Positions 1 to 13,058 of a stretch of 64,000 bases of DNA are shown here, one piece after another; within the stretch, counting starts at the first letter, position 1, and every line of letters begins with the position of its first letter. The notes below the pieces were generated by a model. It saw nothing but the letters and a program-made list of their open reading frames with translations, ran no database searches and was not told where the DNA came from. This DNA is from Oidiodendron maius Zn (taxonomy: Eukaryota; Ascomycota; Leotiomycetes; Myxotrichaceae): assembly GCA_000827325.1 (NCBI GenBank), contig KN832870.1:3906001-3970000 (forward strand), written 5' to 3'. The translations under genes were made by a program, and so were the position numbers.

Positions 1-3000
1 TATCCATCCCTTGAAACGAGGAGAACAGCTTCCGGGCAGAGGGCGCCCTCACTCCGAACTATCCGTGACAAATGGAGCCCACATCCAAAGAAGGCAATCT
101 TGCGAGCTCCAAGAATCTGGCCTGGAGAACTCCCCAGGTTGGCATCAAAAGAGAAGGCAGCTCGTAAGTGGGCACAGCCTTAGCTTTGTCGCCTCTTCGC
201 CTTCTCACACCCCAAAAGTCCCGAGCAGATCACCTCCGTGCCGAAACCCCCTCTCCCTTCGGCAGCGTCTACGACAACGATAAATGAAGGATGATGCAAG
301 ACGGCAGTGTCTATTGGCTCTCTGCCTCTTGGGTCCTATCCACCCCCTGAGCGATTTACTTGTGGTGAGCATGGTGGGGGTGACGGTCATCCCCCAAAGT
401 CTCCTTCAGACTCGTCTGAGTTGCCCCACGCCCTAATATGGCATCTGGCGTGGCTCTGGAGGCTCGTGGCTTCGGACGCCTTGCCGGGCTGTACCTGACT
501 GATATGATTCATCACTTTCCGGCGAACCATCGATGTATAACCCTTCTAATCCCAGAGAGTGATCCCCATGGTTGGGTCAACTGCCTTCCGGGTGTTGAAA
601 CCCCTTCACCGGGTCCCCTTTCGAGGAAGTTATGTCGGCTGCAAGTAACTGCGCGACGGCTTGTTGCCTGACGTGAAATTGGATTGCTGCAATTGGATGC
701 ATCGTAATATCAAATCACTTGTCTTGGATGGTGCTTGAGAATGGGCAGGACGGTCAGCCAGCCTTAAACCTGGACATCTGCGCAACAGCCCTGAGTCCTT
801 CCCACAAAGCATCTGTCCAAACTCAAACTCCGAATACTTGCTTGACCTGTAGCTTTTGCACAGTTGACCATTTTATAAACTTTTCATTTGCACGCGCCAC
901 CTCAGTACTTCCAGCAGCGGTAACATTCAGCCCCGCAACCCAGGGAAGAGAAAGTCAAACAACCGGTCCAGCACCGGCGAATTTGATCCTCCAAAGGCAA
1001 AGAGAAGACACTTCGTGTGTACGACGCGGAATCTCCCATCTCAACTTTTTTTTTTGCACGTGCCCCCTTGAGGATAGACCCAAGCTCCTAGACGAGGCAA
1101 GACGCAACCACTGGAGCAGACACCGAAGCTCATATATCTTCCCAACTCCCCTCCACTTCCACTCGCGGACTGTCCACTCAGCCGCTATAGGAACAAGCTG
1201 ATCGTCAAGCTCCGGCAACCAACTTTGACTGTACACTGCGACACCGAATCTTTCCTCACCCTATCAGCCTCCATAATCTCAATACCACCAGCACAGCACC
1301 TTACAGTACCCAGATAACAACGAGTCAATCATCACTTAACCCCCCAGGAAAGCAAAGGGCAAAAGCAGCAAGCCAAAGGACCAACTCCTCCCTTGCCTGG
1401 AGTACCAGCCATACCAATCCTACCTAATTCCCGACAGTCTGGTTCGGCCGTGTGTGATAAGTCAGCCATCGTATTCGTCACCATTCACAGCACAGCACTG
1501 GCCGGCTTAATCGATCCAACAATCCAACGCGTTTCGCACTTCCCTAAAAGCGATTTGCTTGCATACAACACGAGCTTCGCCGTTTCCCGGCTTTTCTGGG
1601 CATCCCTTCCCCAATCCGTTCCTATCTCCATAGCGGGCTGGATAGCTGGGGACTTCCCATTCGCCGTCCCTCCCCTCGCCGAAGCCACTGCCACTAGCAG
1701 CTGTGGCTCACCGACGTCTGACAGGGAGAGTCTCATAACCCTGGCCACCCCGCGGACAGGCTCAAAGCACGCGCACGAGCCAAAATCTGGCGGCACTCTC
1801 ACGGAGCTCCCGGTATTGGTCCCCCCTAGAGCGATCGGACCCGTTTCAATCCCAGCAGCTACAGTAAGGGCGCCTGATATCAACGGCGGGTTGATTTGTC
1901 CTGGGCCGAATTCTCGTTCGAAAGCTCTTTGAACATTGTGGCTCGGCGGCTGTGGAAGCATCGCATCAGCGCAAGCGCTTTTGGCCCCTCACTCCACTTA
2001 TTCCCGGTCTGCGCCTGCACCATAGAGTAAGGGTACGCCGGGCCTGGGATCTTGTTGGTGTTTTCCCTTTAGGAATAAGAGGGTGACTTAGCGGCGTGAA
2101 AGAAGGAGGCCTCTGGCCCGGAGAGCCAACCATCCCCAATCCTTCAGCCGCCCGATTGTGTGTGGCCCAGTGCCAACACTCGAACTGCCCGACCTGTCTT
2201 CCTTTGTCCTGGTAGAAGAACTGAGGGACGTGGTTATAATCCCAGTGTCTTTAATATCAGCCATTCCCGCGCTCTCTCCTCTTTGCGGGAGTCGCCCGCA
2301 ACGGGTGTGTTGCTCCATTTAGGCCTTCCCTTCTTCCCGCCCGAAGGTTGGTAGTTAGGTTACCTGACCGACGCGCATCGTCGAATTTGGCGCTTTGCGC
2401 TGCCCTTCGCGCGACCGATTCGCTGACCATCTCTTCCTGAGGCCTACAAGATTCAGACCTGCTCATCGCCAGCGGACGAGCCTTACGAGAGGCAGAGAGC
2501 AGTTTATTCCGGGAGATTGAGAGCGTGGGAAGCCTGTTGCCAATGATTGATAGTGAGTCGACCTATTTCTTTTCAGCTCTGTTCCAAAAATGAGTTACAT
2601 ATATTGTAAGCATGCCTGTACGTATATAGACACATATTGATGTGTGCATATATGCGTATATGGATATGCATATATACAGTTTTCAGCTCTCGGCTCTTCT
2701 CGAATTTTCCGGGCCCGATCGTCCTCCCTTCGAGGTCGATAATGGGTTAGAGGCCCCTACTATCATGTTTCTGCGAGTCACGCAAGTGTTTCGTTATCCT
2801 TCTCCCGCCTGCACAGCCTCGCCGATATGGTGTCTTTGCTTGTCGGGCAGCTTTATGAGCAGGCGCCGTGTGCGACCTCAACTTCTGTATCCTAGCAAAC
2901 CAACTATTGCTGAACAGGTACCGGAGTCTTCGACTTAACCAAATAACCAAATGTTATTCTCTTGTTATTTCTCATGCCTAGTATATGGCTCTCCTTACAT

Positions 3001-3130
3001 CATCCGCGATACCCCTTGCTTACGCACTTCTCATCATACTTGAGAATCAACCTGCGCGGGCATAAGTTCATCAATACTAACTACCTATCTCGCAGTTCTT
3101 AGCCCACCCAACCTTCCGCTCAGTCACTTC
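1..3130. other. Long leader/promoter region upstream of the VIB-1 gene; no gene recognised
   Basis: No frame here looks like a known protein. The longest open frames (for example 1393-1932 on plus and 1485-1961 on minus) overlap on opposite strands, have odd composition and match no family I recognise. A TATA/ATGTATAT-rich stretch lies at about 2600-2690 and the DNA from about 2940 to 3130 is C/T-rich, as is common just upstream of fungal start codons. The most economical reading is promoter plus 5' leader of the regulator that starts at 3131; large upstream regions are usual for such genes. Confidence 0.5.
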
Positions 3131-5454
3131 ATGTGCTCACAATCTGGTGACATCCAAGATCTAGCCACCTATTCGGCACAGTCACCCTCGTGTATGATCG
3201 AACCCGACATAGAGCCTGACTGCTCGACGAAACAGGAGCACCACCACCCACCATCTCTGCCCTCTGACATGGGGCTGCGATACATGACAATTCCCGCAAC
3301 GGATGATGTGCGGTAAGTGCTTCCTGCCGCTTATTGGTTACTTATTCTCGCGTTCCTCTCCGCAGCCACTAGCTTTTGGGCACATGCACACCAGCTCTTC
3401 GCCCATCGCGTTGTTTCAAATCCCACTACACTATGCATCCGAAAGCTGGGCTCCCGCTGTACAAGTGTGCAAGCAATGCCACGACTTTACCCATCACTGT
3501 TGATGTTGTCAATCGTTCCACAACTTAAGCCTCACTACCGGCCAAACCGTTCCTACCCATACCTTCTGCGGAGTTAGTGTCCTCTCTCGTGCAACGACCG
3601 ACTGCGTTGGCCGTGCGACTCACGCTGTTCAACTGGGCATCACTACCACGATTGATAATGGCAGCCCTACAAATGGTGTTCCCATTGAACCTCAAAATCG
3701 TCTTACAGTCTCACGGACCTGCGGCTAACTGATAGCTCAGATTTGGCCAGGACTCCGGAAACTCCCACAGCCCTGTCTACTCGATCGAACCCACAATACA
3801 AACTACACCCTCGCAGTCGACGCTAGCTTATCTACCGTACACTAATATCTATCCCAGTCTGGGGGCACCCGCCTACTCTAGTGGCGGGAACTCCTACTAC
3901 TCCCCAACCTCTTCGGTCTACTCGATGCCTGATATTAAGCCTCGATTGACCTCACTGTACGTGGCACCCGTTCATACTTCATGATTACACCACCACCTTT
4001 ATTACAAAATAGTAATGACTTGCCTGCTCAGTAATCCTTCCCCTGGGATGGCACCACCCACCCGCTCACCTGCACTTCCACATCTTCAATCACCAATTAC
4101 AGCGCGAGACCTCTATACGGCGGCAACGCCTCTCCTGCGCCGAGCATCAGAACTACACTCCAGATCCCCGTCAGCTTCTGGTACCGTTAGAGGCGTGCCA
4201 TTATCCCCATCCTCGAGCGGTGGCTTCGCCAGTCCTAGCAACATGGATAACTCGATTGGAAACAACCCAAGCCCCCCACTTCACCCTACAGAGATTATAC
4301 ATCAACTGCAAGCCTCAGACGGCCAGATCATCCGTCCCGAGATATTTGGGCGCATCGATAAAGGCTTCTTCATTGCAGACAACGACTGGACATGCTACCG
4401 CAGAAACTACTTTTCTCTCAACTGCTCCTACACTCTCCACCCTACCCTCCCTAATGGCAACATCCATCTTATACAGCATGCAGGTTCTTCACCACAGGTT
4501 GTAGGCTTCGCTCTTTCCATTGCTGCCGTCGTGGATGGCCGCGACGGTAAGTCGACCGAGCTTATCCAGCATACACCGAAGCGGGACAAAGGTCCTCAAG
4601 TCAAGCCTGCACGGATACCAGTGGCACCGCGCCCTCCACCAGCGGCAGGAATGTATGGTGGTGATGGCAACCTGGGAGGTCCACGTAGCTTGTACGAGAG
4701 CAACTTCGGCCAGAATCCAAACGCCCCACAAACTGAAGCTTCCTTCGAGCGAATCCAATTCAAGAACGCCACGGCCAACAACGGGAAAAGGCGTGCAGCT
4801 CAACAATACTACCACCTTCTTATAGAGCTGTTTGCTGACATTGGAGCTCAACAACATGGTGGCGAGCGGTGGGTTAAGATTGCCTCGCGCATGTCTGTAC
4901 CAATGGTTGTACGGGGCCGCTCCCCAGGACACTATCACAGCGAGCGACGTGGTAGCAATGCAAGCACTGGGCCGGGGGGATCAGGAGGTGCTGGAGGCGG
5001 TGGGTCTTATCCACCTAGTGGCAGCTCCCGTACCCCAGGAGATATGAGCATGTCCGGCCAGTCTTCTATGGGCGCAGGTTCTGGCTTTAGCAGCTCCCAT
5101 GACATACGGATGCAGCACTTCCGGTCGCCGATCGCACCTGTGCAGATCCCTCTTGACTCAACGATGTCCGCAGAGGAGGCTAGAAGTATCGATGAGCCCC
5201 CTTGTTATATGTACTATCCTGGTGCGATCTACGAGAGCCAGGACACGCGGTATCAACTTCCTGGTGTATCCGAATATGCGACGACGAAGGTGAAGCATGA
5301 GTACGGTAACGGGTCTGGCACTGGCTACGTGTTGCCTAGCATCACAAGTCCGCAAGAAAGCTTGGGGCGGCAATGTGGGCGCTGGGATGGCAGCGCTGAT
5401 ACCAAGGGGTGCTTCCCACCGACGCTTCTCCAACAGGAGATGAATATAACCTGA
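3131..5454 (+). CDS. vib-1: VIB-1/XprG-type Ndt80-fold transcription factor
   Basis: Three exons fit by phase: 3131-3312, 3741-3956 and 4032-5454, giving 606 residues. Exon 1 ends at a GTAAGT donor and exon 2 follows a GCTAAC branch site and CAG. The Ndt80 DNA-binding domain (p53-like fold) spans roughly residues 231-437, opening with FGRIDKGFFIADNDWTCYRR and closing with PMVVRGRSPGHY, both strongly typical of Neurospora VIB-1 and Aspergillus XprG. The N-terminus is Ser/Tyr/Pro-rich and ends in SVYSMPDIKPRL, also family-typical; a Gly/Ser linker follows the domain. In those relatives the protein controls extracellular proteases, heterokaryon incompatibility and the response to carbon starvation or polysaccharide; the same role here is inferred. 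Exon 1 is the least certain part: intron 1 is 428 nt, long for this window, and another first exon or start is possible. Confidence 0.9.
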
Positions 5455-8400
5455 TTGCCCTTCTCCCGCATACAAATATTTGGACTGCATTAGAATTAAC
5501 GACCTTGACATCATTGCACAGGGGATGCCTTGAATGCCATGAATGAACGACTCATTTATGCTTTATCTCTTTTTCCACTCTATTCCAGGATTCGTGAGAC
5601 AACGGGCAAAAAAGAACGACAGAAGGGAGAATTGGGAAATAAAAGTTGCCCACCGGCTTTGCATTGATGGATTTGGATGTGCAATTATGGGTATGGAGAA
5701 AGGAATTGAAAAATTTTCGGAATATTGGCTACAAAAGGTCAGGATACATTAAGGGCATGGAATCCAGGAATCGGCCGGAACACAAACAGAAATTGGAGCT
5801 GGGAATGGAATTGGGAGTTACCAGACGGAGATATAGTGTCTTAACTTTGCTTCTTTCCTTTTCTCTCTCTCCTCGTCCGATGGACATCAATGGAGAAGAT
5901 GGAGTTCTTCAACATATCATTCCCCCGCGGGATGATTTATCCTTCGCCCCTTCCGTTTATGACCGGGTCCGCATAGGTGTGTTATTCTCAGATGGCAATC
6001 TATTTAGCATCTTCATAGCTAGGGACGTGGGGTGCATGGCTTCTTCGTATAGCCCATTGGAGGCGTCTTCAATGCGGAGTTCTAAACTTCTCAGTACTGT
6101 GCATGCACGCTCGCTGGGTGGCTATATTGTATTGTATGTACGTCTGTCGTTTGCTAGAGATCGCAAAAGAGATCAACTAAGGTTCTACTCAAGAACAGTT
6201 AGATTATCAACGCAGTCAAATGCAAGAGAGCATCATGAATACCACTGTCTTGTGAACTTAGACCTCCATCCACCTTCATCGCATGGAGTGCAATCTCTGG
6301 CCTAGCATCCAAATATGGCGAGTCCAACACCTCTCTAAAATTCACGGCATCATATGTACGAAGCGCTGTGCAACAGCCCTAGATGCTATCTGCACTGAGT
6401 GTCCAGTCCCATCTCCGCTTCCAAGAGACCCTTTAACCATGAAGTCCCTTGCGGGATAAGTGCAGTTCCAGGCGCTGTAGTCATTGCGTCGTATATATTA
6501 GGAAATAAGCCTCAAAAGAAGTCATATTCTCATATTAGGGCTTGGAAAGATAGTCGGCTTGCCTATGTTTGGCTCGATGGCTAAGGGAGTCTACCTTTCG
6601 CAGGAAAGGCCGAGGAGAGCTAGTAAGTCGAAGTACACGTTAGTACGATACTGCCTATGACAAGGGGAAGGTGTATGTAAAGAGATGAGAATAAGAAAAC
6701 CCGCCTAATGTTCTTCATTCTCGAATCCCTTACTATGGAACTGTCGCCTTCCAAAGTGTCTCCAATTCTCGATCAGGTCTCGGTCGGATCATTCCCGGAA
6801 AGGGGTAATTCTTGCATAGGGGTCTGCGTAACAGTGGAAATAATTGAACAGGTAGCTGCTGATTTCAAGATTGCATATATACCAATTTTGAAAGATGGAC
6901 GATTACATATTGTTGGAGAAACAACTTTCGAAGAGCATGTGGAAGCATTCGCGATGATTGGTAGGTAAATTGCTGGGTATTGACAGGACCTGGTGTAACG
7001 CGGGCAATGCTGCGGCTGGTAATCTTCATTTGAGCTCTTGCCGGAACCTGCAATCCACCAGTACTTATCACGACCAAGGTATTGTGGCTCAATCCCTCAG
7101 GACATTAGATAGAGCTCTCTCTGCTGATCTCTGGCCTGCTCTAGTCTGGAATGCCTCGAGTCTGTTACCTTGGATCTTATTTCCTCGGCAGAGACACACT
7201 TGGGTTTTGCAGGAGACAAACGAAGCGTTAACTTCAAAGGCAAATTGTCAACAAAATCCTACCCTGTCTACAACTTATTGGCGCACTCACGGGCATAGGC
7301 AATGTATCGCAATTTGCCTCAGCGTTGGAAGTGAGCTTTGTAGTGTAGGGGAACAGTGCATAACCATTTCCCTTGCTAGAAATAAGCATGAATGAATCCT
7401 TCGTTGTGGACACAGTGCCGTAGGTAAGACTCCTCTCAACCCAGCTCATCTTGTGTTGCATTGGCTAAGATTTGTTGACAGATGCTAGACAGTCGAAGTT
7501 TCCAACTATGCCTTATTCCTTTCGAGCTATAATCGATTTTCTACAGCTTTGCCAATATACTGTAGAGCAGCAGGCTCACTTGAGCAGTGTAAGCAAATTG
7601 ACGCGAATAATCAGACTCTAATATCGGAAGGATACAACTATTGAGTTATTTGGATCTCAGCCAGAATACAATGCGGGAATACCATGAAGATCTGGACTTC
7701 CACTTATAAACGAAGCGAGGTATCAGCAGCGGCGGGATTGGCGTCTTGGCTATGGAATAGAATTACCACGACATATCCAGACGATTCACGTTGTCTGCCT
7801 ATAGAGGCTTATAAGGGACACGCGCGGCGCTTCGGCTGAGTTAGAGTGAAGCTGGGTTGAAAGAGCTTCCCTAGAGCAGAAAAGCTAAAGGCTGGACTAG
7901 AGTGGAACTAGTTCGTTATATAACTACAAGAGCCAGTGCTCGAAGTCGAGAATTACTGCTCTGCAGACGCAAACGGATTTCCATGTGCACTGCAAGACAA
8001 TGTCTTCGGCAAGAACGGCTCTGGCTATGGGCTAGAAGTCTGCAGAACGCTAAAAAGCCGTTCCGCGTTCATATGAATTTTTCAGAACGATGCCAGGTGG
8101 AGCTATTTTCGCCTCGCTCAATTATTTTTGGTCTGCATATTATTCTTATATGTTTCTAATCTGTCATGTATGGCTATTCTATACGGTCAGCCTTATCCTA
8201 AGGCTAAAATTCCTGGCATAGAGGCTATAAAATTTGAGATCTTATCCGTGAAACCTCTATGCTGCTGGTGGTCAAATGGTTGCCATGCAGCTACCGACTA
8301 AGGACCCGACGGTCACACCACGGATCTCTATTGCTGAAGATCACAGTAATTGCTTCGAAGTACAAAAGGAATATGTTGATTGATATATTTTAGGGTTGCT

Positions 8401-9068
8401 GAGTGATACACTAGTCTTAACGCCTGTATGGGGTTCGCTCCCGTTGAAAGCTGCAGGGACTTGATGCTGGAACAGATAGAGGGACAGCTGAATAACTTAC
8501 ATATTATAATGTCAGGGCAAGTGGTATATCTTGAGAGAGGAGCTAAAACATCGCAAAAGGCATCTGCATGTCGAGTTAGTCTAAACATTTCCAATCGCTA
8601 TCTTAGTTGAGATATTTCTGAATTCATAAGAAAGCAAGTGCGGCTAGCCATTTTTATCTACCCTAAGATAGATAGGTACAAGGTATCTCAACTATATATG
8701 AAGATGTGGTACTGGTCGGCTGCTTAGTGGCGTTACAGGTTATAAGTCGTACTAAGAACTGCAGTAGACATAGAGGAGGCCCCCTTGCCCAGACTCGACT
8801 GAAACAATAGTTTTACGGTAATTGCTTCCCATAATAATTTGCTCAATATTCAAACTCGATCTACATAAGTCACCTCGGTAAAGGCACTCATATAGCGCAA
8901 CTCGTCAACTTGTCAACATATTTAAAGCAAATCAACTCCAAACATAAGAGAAAATGCACACACAATTAGATAGCTCGGGAGAAAGCTAGTACTCTTCGGC
9001 GCTACGCAAACGAAACAAAGGTATTTCGACGATTGCTTAGAAGCTCACTCGCATAAGCGTTTGCAAAT
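5455..9068. other. Intergenic region, AT-rich in its second half; no gene supported
   Basis: The first kilobase is probably 3' UTR and terminator sequence of the VIB-1 gene. From about 6700 the DNA turns AT-rich with scattered short frames (6708-6968 plus, 7902-8159 plus, 8328-8594 minus) that match nothing I recognise. On minus, near 7050-7085, one frame reads WWIAGSGKSS, which resembles an NTPase P-loop, but no flanking domain supports it. The region may hold decayed coding DNA; I cannot assign it. Confidence 0.4.
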
Positions 9069-9941
9069 ATGTCGGACGATATAACTCTCGCTCTAGAACG
9101 CGCCTCCTTAGAGGATACTGAGTTCGAGGAGGCTAACTTGGCAGTTGCAAGGGTATGTATCAACCCTCCAAGACATATATCTCTTAATCTAATCTGAAAG
9201 TCTACCAAGACATCTGAGCAGAACTCCTTGTCGATCAACAGCTCTTTGAGTCTCTCGATCCACTTCAGGTACCACAACTTTCAGTTCACGCGGGATACAA
9301 CTACACCAAGCCTCCCAAGCGCAGTTGGCCAGGATGATAGATCCAACTATTCTTCCGTCGTACTCTACTCCAAGGACATCAAGCCAGATCCAAACTCTGC
9401 CAAACCCGGTCAGCAGCTCCTCTTCCTCGACCTGCCGTATGAAGTTCGCGGCCCAATCTACGACGTTCTGCTCTACACCCCTCGCACCGTCGCGCTTAAC
9501 CTCTTCACCCCTTCCGAGAGGCGCGTCAGCATCTTCGAGCCTCTCAGGCAGACCTGTAAAGACCTGCGCGCCGAGATCGAGCAATGGGGTCTGTCGCGCC
9601 CTGATCTCCTTTCGCGCAACCCAATGTGGGGCCTCTACAACCCTCATCTGACGCAAGTCTGCGTGCGCTTCTTGGGCTCCTTTAACAGGCCCGCGCACGT
9701 CTTTATTGGCAACCCACTAACCCCTGACGATGTCGACAAGATAGCCGTGTGGTGGCGTTGCATGAGGAATGGCCACACGGACTATTTCGGACTAGTAAAC
9801 AACGCCATCTGCTGGGACAAGCTGATCGAGGAGAATAGGAATTACTTTCATGAATATGCCGGAAGCGAATTTGAGGCTGAGATCGATCGGTATATGATGC
9901 CATGGGAAGGAGTACGAGTTATTGAAGAGCTACCCCTCTAG
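9069..9941 (+). CDS. Small F-box-like/2EXR-type protein
   Basis: Two exons, 9069-9152 and 9201-9941, separated by a 48 nt intron (GTATGT donor, CTAATCTGAAAG acceptor side), give 274 residues. The start ATG opens MSDDITLALERASLED. About a third of the way in, LLFLDLPYEVRGPIYDVLLY has the LPxEVRxxIY pattern of fungal F-box-like and 2EXR proteins, followed by a conserved-looking LRQTCKDLRAEIEQWGL segment. Such proteins form large lineage-specific families in filamentous fungi; most have no known substrate, and a role in SCF ubiquitin ligases is only an inference. No signal peptide or membrane segment is evident. Flanks are gene-poor. Confidence 0.75.
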
Positions 9942-10678
9942 ATTAGGAAGCCGGGTTGGTGGTTGTGCATGCATGTAAATAAATAAATGCTTGTACTTGA
10001 CTCCCTTTGTCTCACATACATATAACGTTGTGGGAAATGACCTGGGTTTGGCTGATGGCATAGGACCTCAGAGCTGGGATCTATTAATGACCCAGTGACA
10101 TTCGTAGATAAAAAAATAATTTGAGATGGCCCGTAGTAATTTTACATGTGTAGAAAGGCTATGATTAGATTAATGCCCTCCCATGAAATTAGGCTTAGCA
10201 CCTTTGAAAAGTAAGCTAACGTTAGGTGTCTACTTCGGTCAGGTGATTTAAAAGGGTGGCCCTATATTTAGCTAAATCTCCTACTCAGACTTATTACGCT
10301 AAATACTACCTCTCACTAATATATATCAGTGACCCTCAGAGTATCGAATCTAAATACCATGGACATGAAGCAGTGGCAAATTTACTTCAATTCCTCTAAT
10401 CTTGACCCTGTAGCCGCATAGGGGCTCAGGTCAGCTTTTTCGACTGTCAAAATTCCCACACTATCCAAACGCCGTATAAATGAGTGTGTGGGTATATCAT
10501 TCATCCATGTCCATGCCGTGCCGCCTATGCCGCCGCTAATTCTAAAAGGACCGTGGGTATCATGATGCATTGATAAATTAAATTTCCCCCAGAGCAGTGA
10601 TCCAAAATATTCCAAGGGGAAGAGGAATATGTGAGAACAGAAAATTATTATACTGAATCGCGGTCATTAAGCAGAGCA
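9942..10678. other. Intergenic, convergent gene ends
   Basis: Lies between the 3' ends of the F-box-like gene (plus) and the repeat cell-wall protein (minus), so it should hold both terminators. It is AT-rich, with TAAATAAATAAA-like signals near 9977-9988. No coding frame is recognisable. Confidence 0.5.
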
Positions 10679-13058
10679 TTAAAGCAGTAGCAGGGACAGT
10701 ATGGATGCGAGCACCATTGAAAGCAAGAAGGCTGATGGTCGGAGGTCGGTTGCAGAACCAGTAATCTGGGCTGGAAGGGAGGTAGTGGGTATGATATTCG
10801 ATGGTGAGCTGGTCGGCGTGCTGACTGAAGTACCAATAGATACCAGCGTAGCAGTCGTCGGGGTAGAGGAAGACGAGACGGTGGAGGTGGTAGAAGAGGA
10901 GGAGCTCGAAGTTGTGGCCGTGGTAGAGAAAGACGAGGCGGAGGAGGTGGCAGAAGAGGAGGAGCTCGAAGTCGTGGTCGTGGTCGTAGTCACAATCGCT
11001 GTCGTACTAGTGCTCGTGCTAGGCACTGTAGTGGAACTCAATAAGTGGAGTGGGTTTGTGGCAGTGCTTGATGCACAATACTGAACGTATACAGCAAATT
11101 TCGGGGGGATGTAATTTCCTAGAGATGACTTGGTGAGGTTGCTATTAGCAGTTATGCAAGCAGTACACCGGTCGTAGTCGCCCTGGAATGAGGCGTCTTG
11201 GCAAAGAGCTGGTGTGAGGCCAACGCTCAACGCCTCGTTCATGCATTGATTGCAGATGTTGTAGCATACTGCAGGGTAGATGGTATCATCGCGCTCCTGG
11301 ATTATACTTCGCTTAACTATCTCCCTGTCGACTACACTTCGCTTCTTGGCAGCTGGAGTCGGAATAGAGAAATGGGTGATTGACGCCTGAGAAGTCCAGT
11401 CTCCAGTGGTGTAGGTGGTTAACACCTCGTTGCCATCTTTTCCAATGACCTCCGTTATAACTATGTCCTGAACGAAGATGTCGTAGCTTAGGCCAAAGGC
11501 GTTTGGATCCAGGTTGAATAACCCAGGGATAGGAGGGTAGTATGTTGTCTCGTTGGTAGGCCAATTGATATGAGGAACAGTCGGTGAGCGAATGCAAAAT
11601 TGAGCATCGCACTCGTAATTAGAAGCTGGTACATCAGCCCAGAAGTTGCAGTCGTCTGGCTTGGGAGGATTGCAGACAAATCCAGGCGCGCAACCGAAGA
11701 TTGCGTCCGCGCCAGTATCCTGTGGAACTACCGGGGCAGTGTTGGTTGGCGGAGCACAAGTGGATAGCTGATTTACCGTAACAGTTTTCCCGGGCTCAGT
11801 GATGGTTGGGCCAGGTACTGTAGTCACCTCCTCAACCGTCGTGACTACGACCACCGTTGTAGGGGGTAGAGTAATGGTTGTCAGGGACCCCGAGATGGAT
11901 GTTATGACGGTGACGGGAGGCTCAGTGAGTGTCGTGGTGATCTCGATATCCGTGGTTACTGTACTTGGTGGCTCTGTGAGAGTCGAGATGAATGTTGCCG
12001 TTTTGGTATCAGTTAAAGTTTCTGTAGCCGTCTCCGTATCAGTCTCGGTCAAGGTCTGTGTCGCTGTCTCCGTATCTGTCTCCGTCAGAGTCGCAGAATT
12101 GGTTATGGTTTGCGTTGCCGTCTCCGTATCTGTCTCCGTCAGAGTCTGTGTTGCTGTCTCCGTGTCAGTCTGCGTCAGAGTCTGCGTCGCCGTCTCCGTA
12201 TCAGTCTCCGTCAGAGTCGTGGAATTGGTTATGGTTTGCGTTGCCGTCTCCGTATCAGTCTCCGTCAGAGTCTGTGTTGCTGTTTCCGTATCAGTCTCTG
12301 TCAGAGTCTGCGTTGCCGTCTCCGTATCAGTCTCTGTCAGAGTCTGTGTTGCTGTTTCCGTATCAGTCTCTGTCAGAGTCTGCGTTGCTGTTTCCGTATC
12401 AGTCTCTGTCAGAGTCTGCGTCGCCGTCTCCGTATCAGTCTCCGTCAGAGTTTGCGTTGCCGTCTCTGTGTTGGTTACAGTCTGTGTTGCCGTTTCTGTA
12501 TCAGTCACAGTCTCCGAGTCGGTCACAGTGTCAGTGTCAGTAATATATTTGTCGTCTGTCCGGGTCACAGTGTTGGTTTCCGTGATATATATGTCATCTG
12601 TCTTGGTCACCGTGTCGGTTTTGGTTTTGGTTTTCTACATCACATTATTAGCTGTACCATATAAACACTCGACTCCTTTGACGAACTGTGATGTAGATAT
12701 CGGTTGGGACACTGTAATTAGTCAGTTTGACTGTATGAGAACTTTGTCCAGGACGAAACTTACTATACAGTTGTTGTTTTTGTATGATGCTCCGTCTCAA
12801 TCTGTATAGAGATGGATATCTCTATGATGGTGATCGGCGCGCAATAACCCTACAAACAAGGTAAGGAATTTGTCCAACCGTCTATAGGAGATATGCAGAA
12901 CATACATAGGTCGAGTTAGGCCTATGCAGCGCGCCATTTTCAGCGGGATAGATTGTGCTTCGGATTACACTCGGAGCCGGCGTCACAGCTGGAGCCTGGC
13001 CACTCACCACGCCAACTAACCCGGCCACCAATGCCCATAGCGTCAATATCGTTGTCAT
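10679..13058 (-). CDS. Thr-rich repeat cell-wall glycoprotein with signal peptide and GPI-type tail
   Basis: Minus-strand exons 12906-13058, 12769-12849 and 10679-12634 give about 729 residues. Exon 1 encodes a signal peptide (MTTILTLWALVAGLVGVVSG then QAP). Exon 2 carries GYCAPITIIEISISIQIETE. Exon 3 begins with Lys/Thr-rich sequence and then many copies of a 12-residue unit, TETDTETATQTL. A Cys-containing middle domain follows (AIFGCAPGFVCNPPKPDDCNFW onward), with dibasic sites (AAKKRS, IVKRS) suited to Kex2-like cleavage. A Ser/Thr-rich stalk ends in a hydrophobic tail (AFLLSMVLASILSLLLL) typical of GPI anchoring. It resembles proteins annotated as glycoprotein X or adhesin-like in related fungi. 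An adhesive or wall role is inferred. The donor of intron 2 is ambiguous: phase requires GTATAG at 12768, four bases before a better-looking GTAAGT that would create a stop. Confidence 0.85.
12016..12480 (-). repeat. 36 bp coding tandem repeat (12-residue TETDTETATQTL unit)
   Basis: About a dozen imperfect 36 bp units code for TETDTETATQTL on the minus strand, with two units replaced by a variant containing TITNS. Third-position changes (TCC/TCT, GTC/GTT) differ between units while the protein is kept, so selection has probably acted on the peptide. Copy number in such arrays usually varies between strains. Confidence 0.9.

Noticed and set aside
1393-1961. Overlapping plus and minus open frames of about 160-180 codons
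   Set aside because: Each is the shadow of the other, neither has recognisable motifs or splice context.
7030-7090. WWIAGSGKSS reading on minus as a NACHT/P-loop relic
   Set aside because: Only about ten residues fit; no downstream Walker B or upstream NACHT text was found, so it may be chance.
11799-12809. Long plus-strand open frame (Val/Ser-rich) opposite the repeat cell-wall protein
   Set aside because: It is the antisense of a stop-poor 36 bp coding repeat; the minus frame has signal peptide, introns and GPI tail, this one has none.
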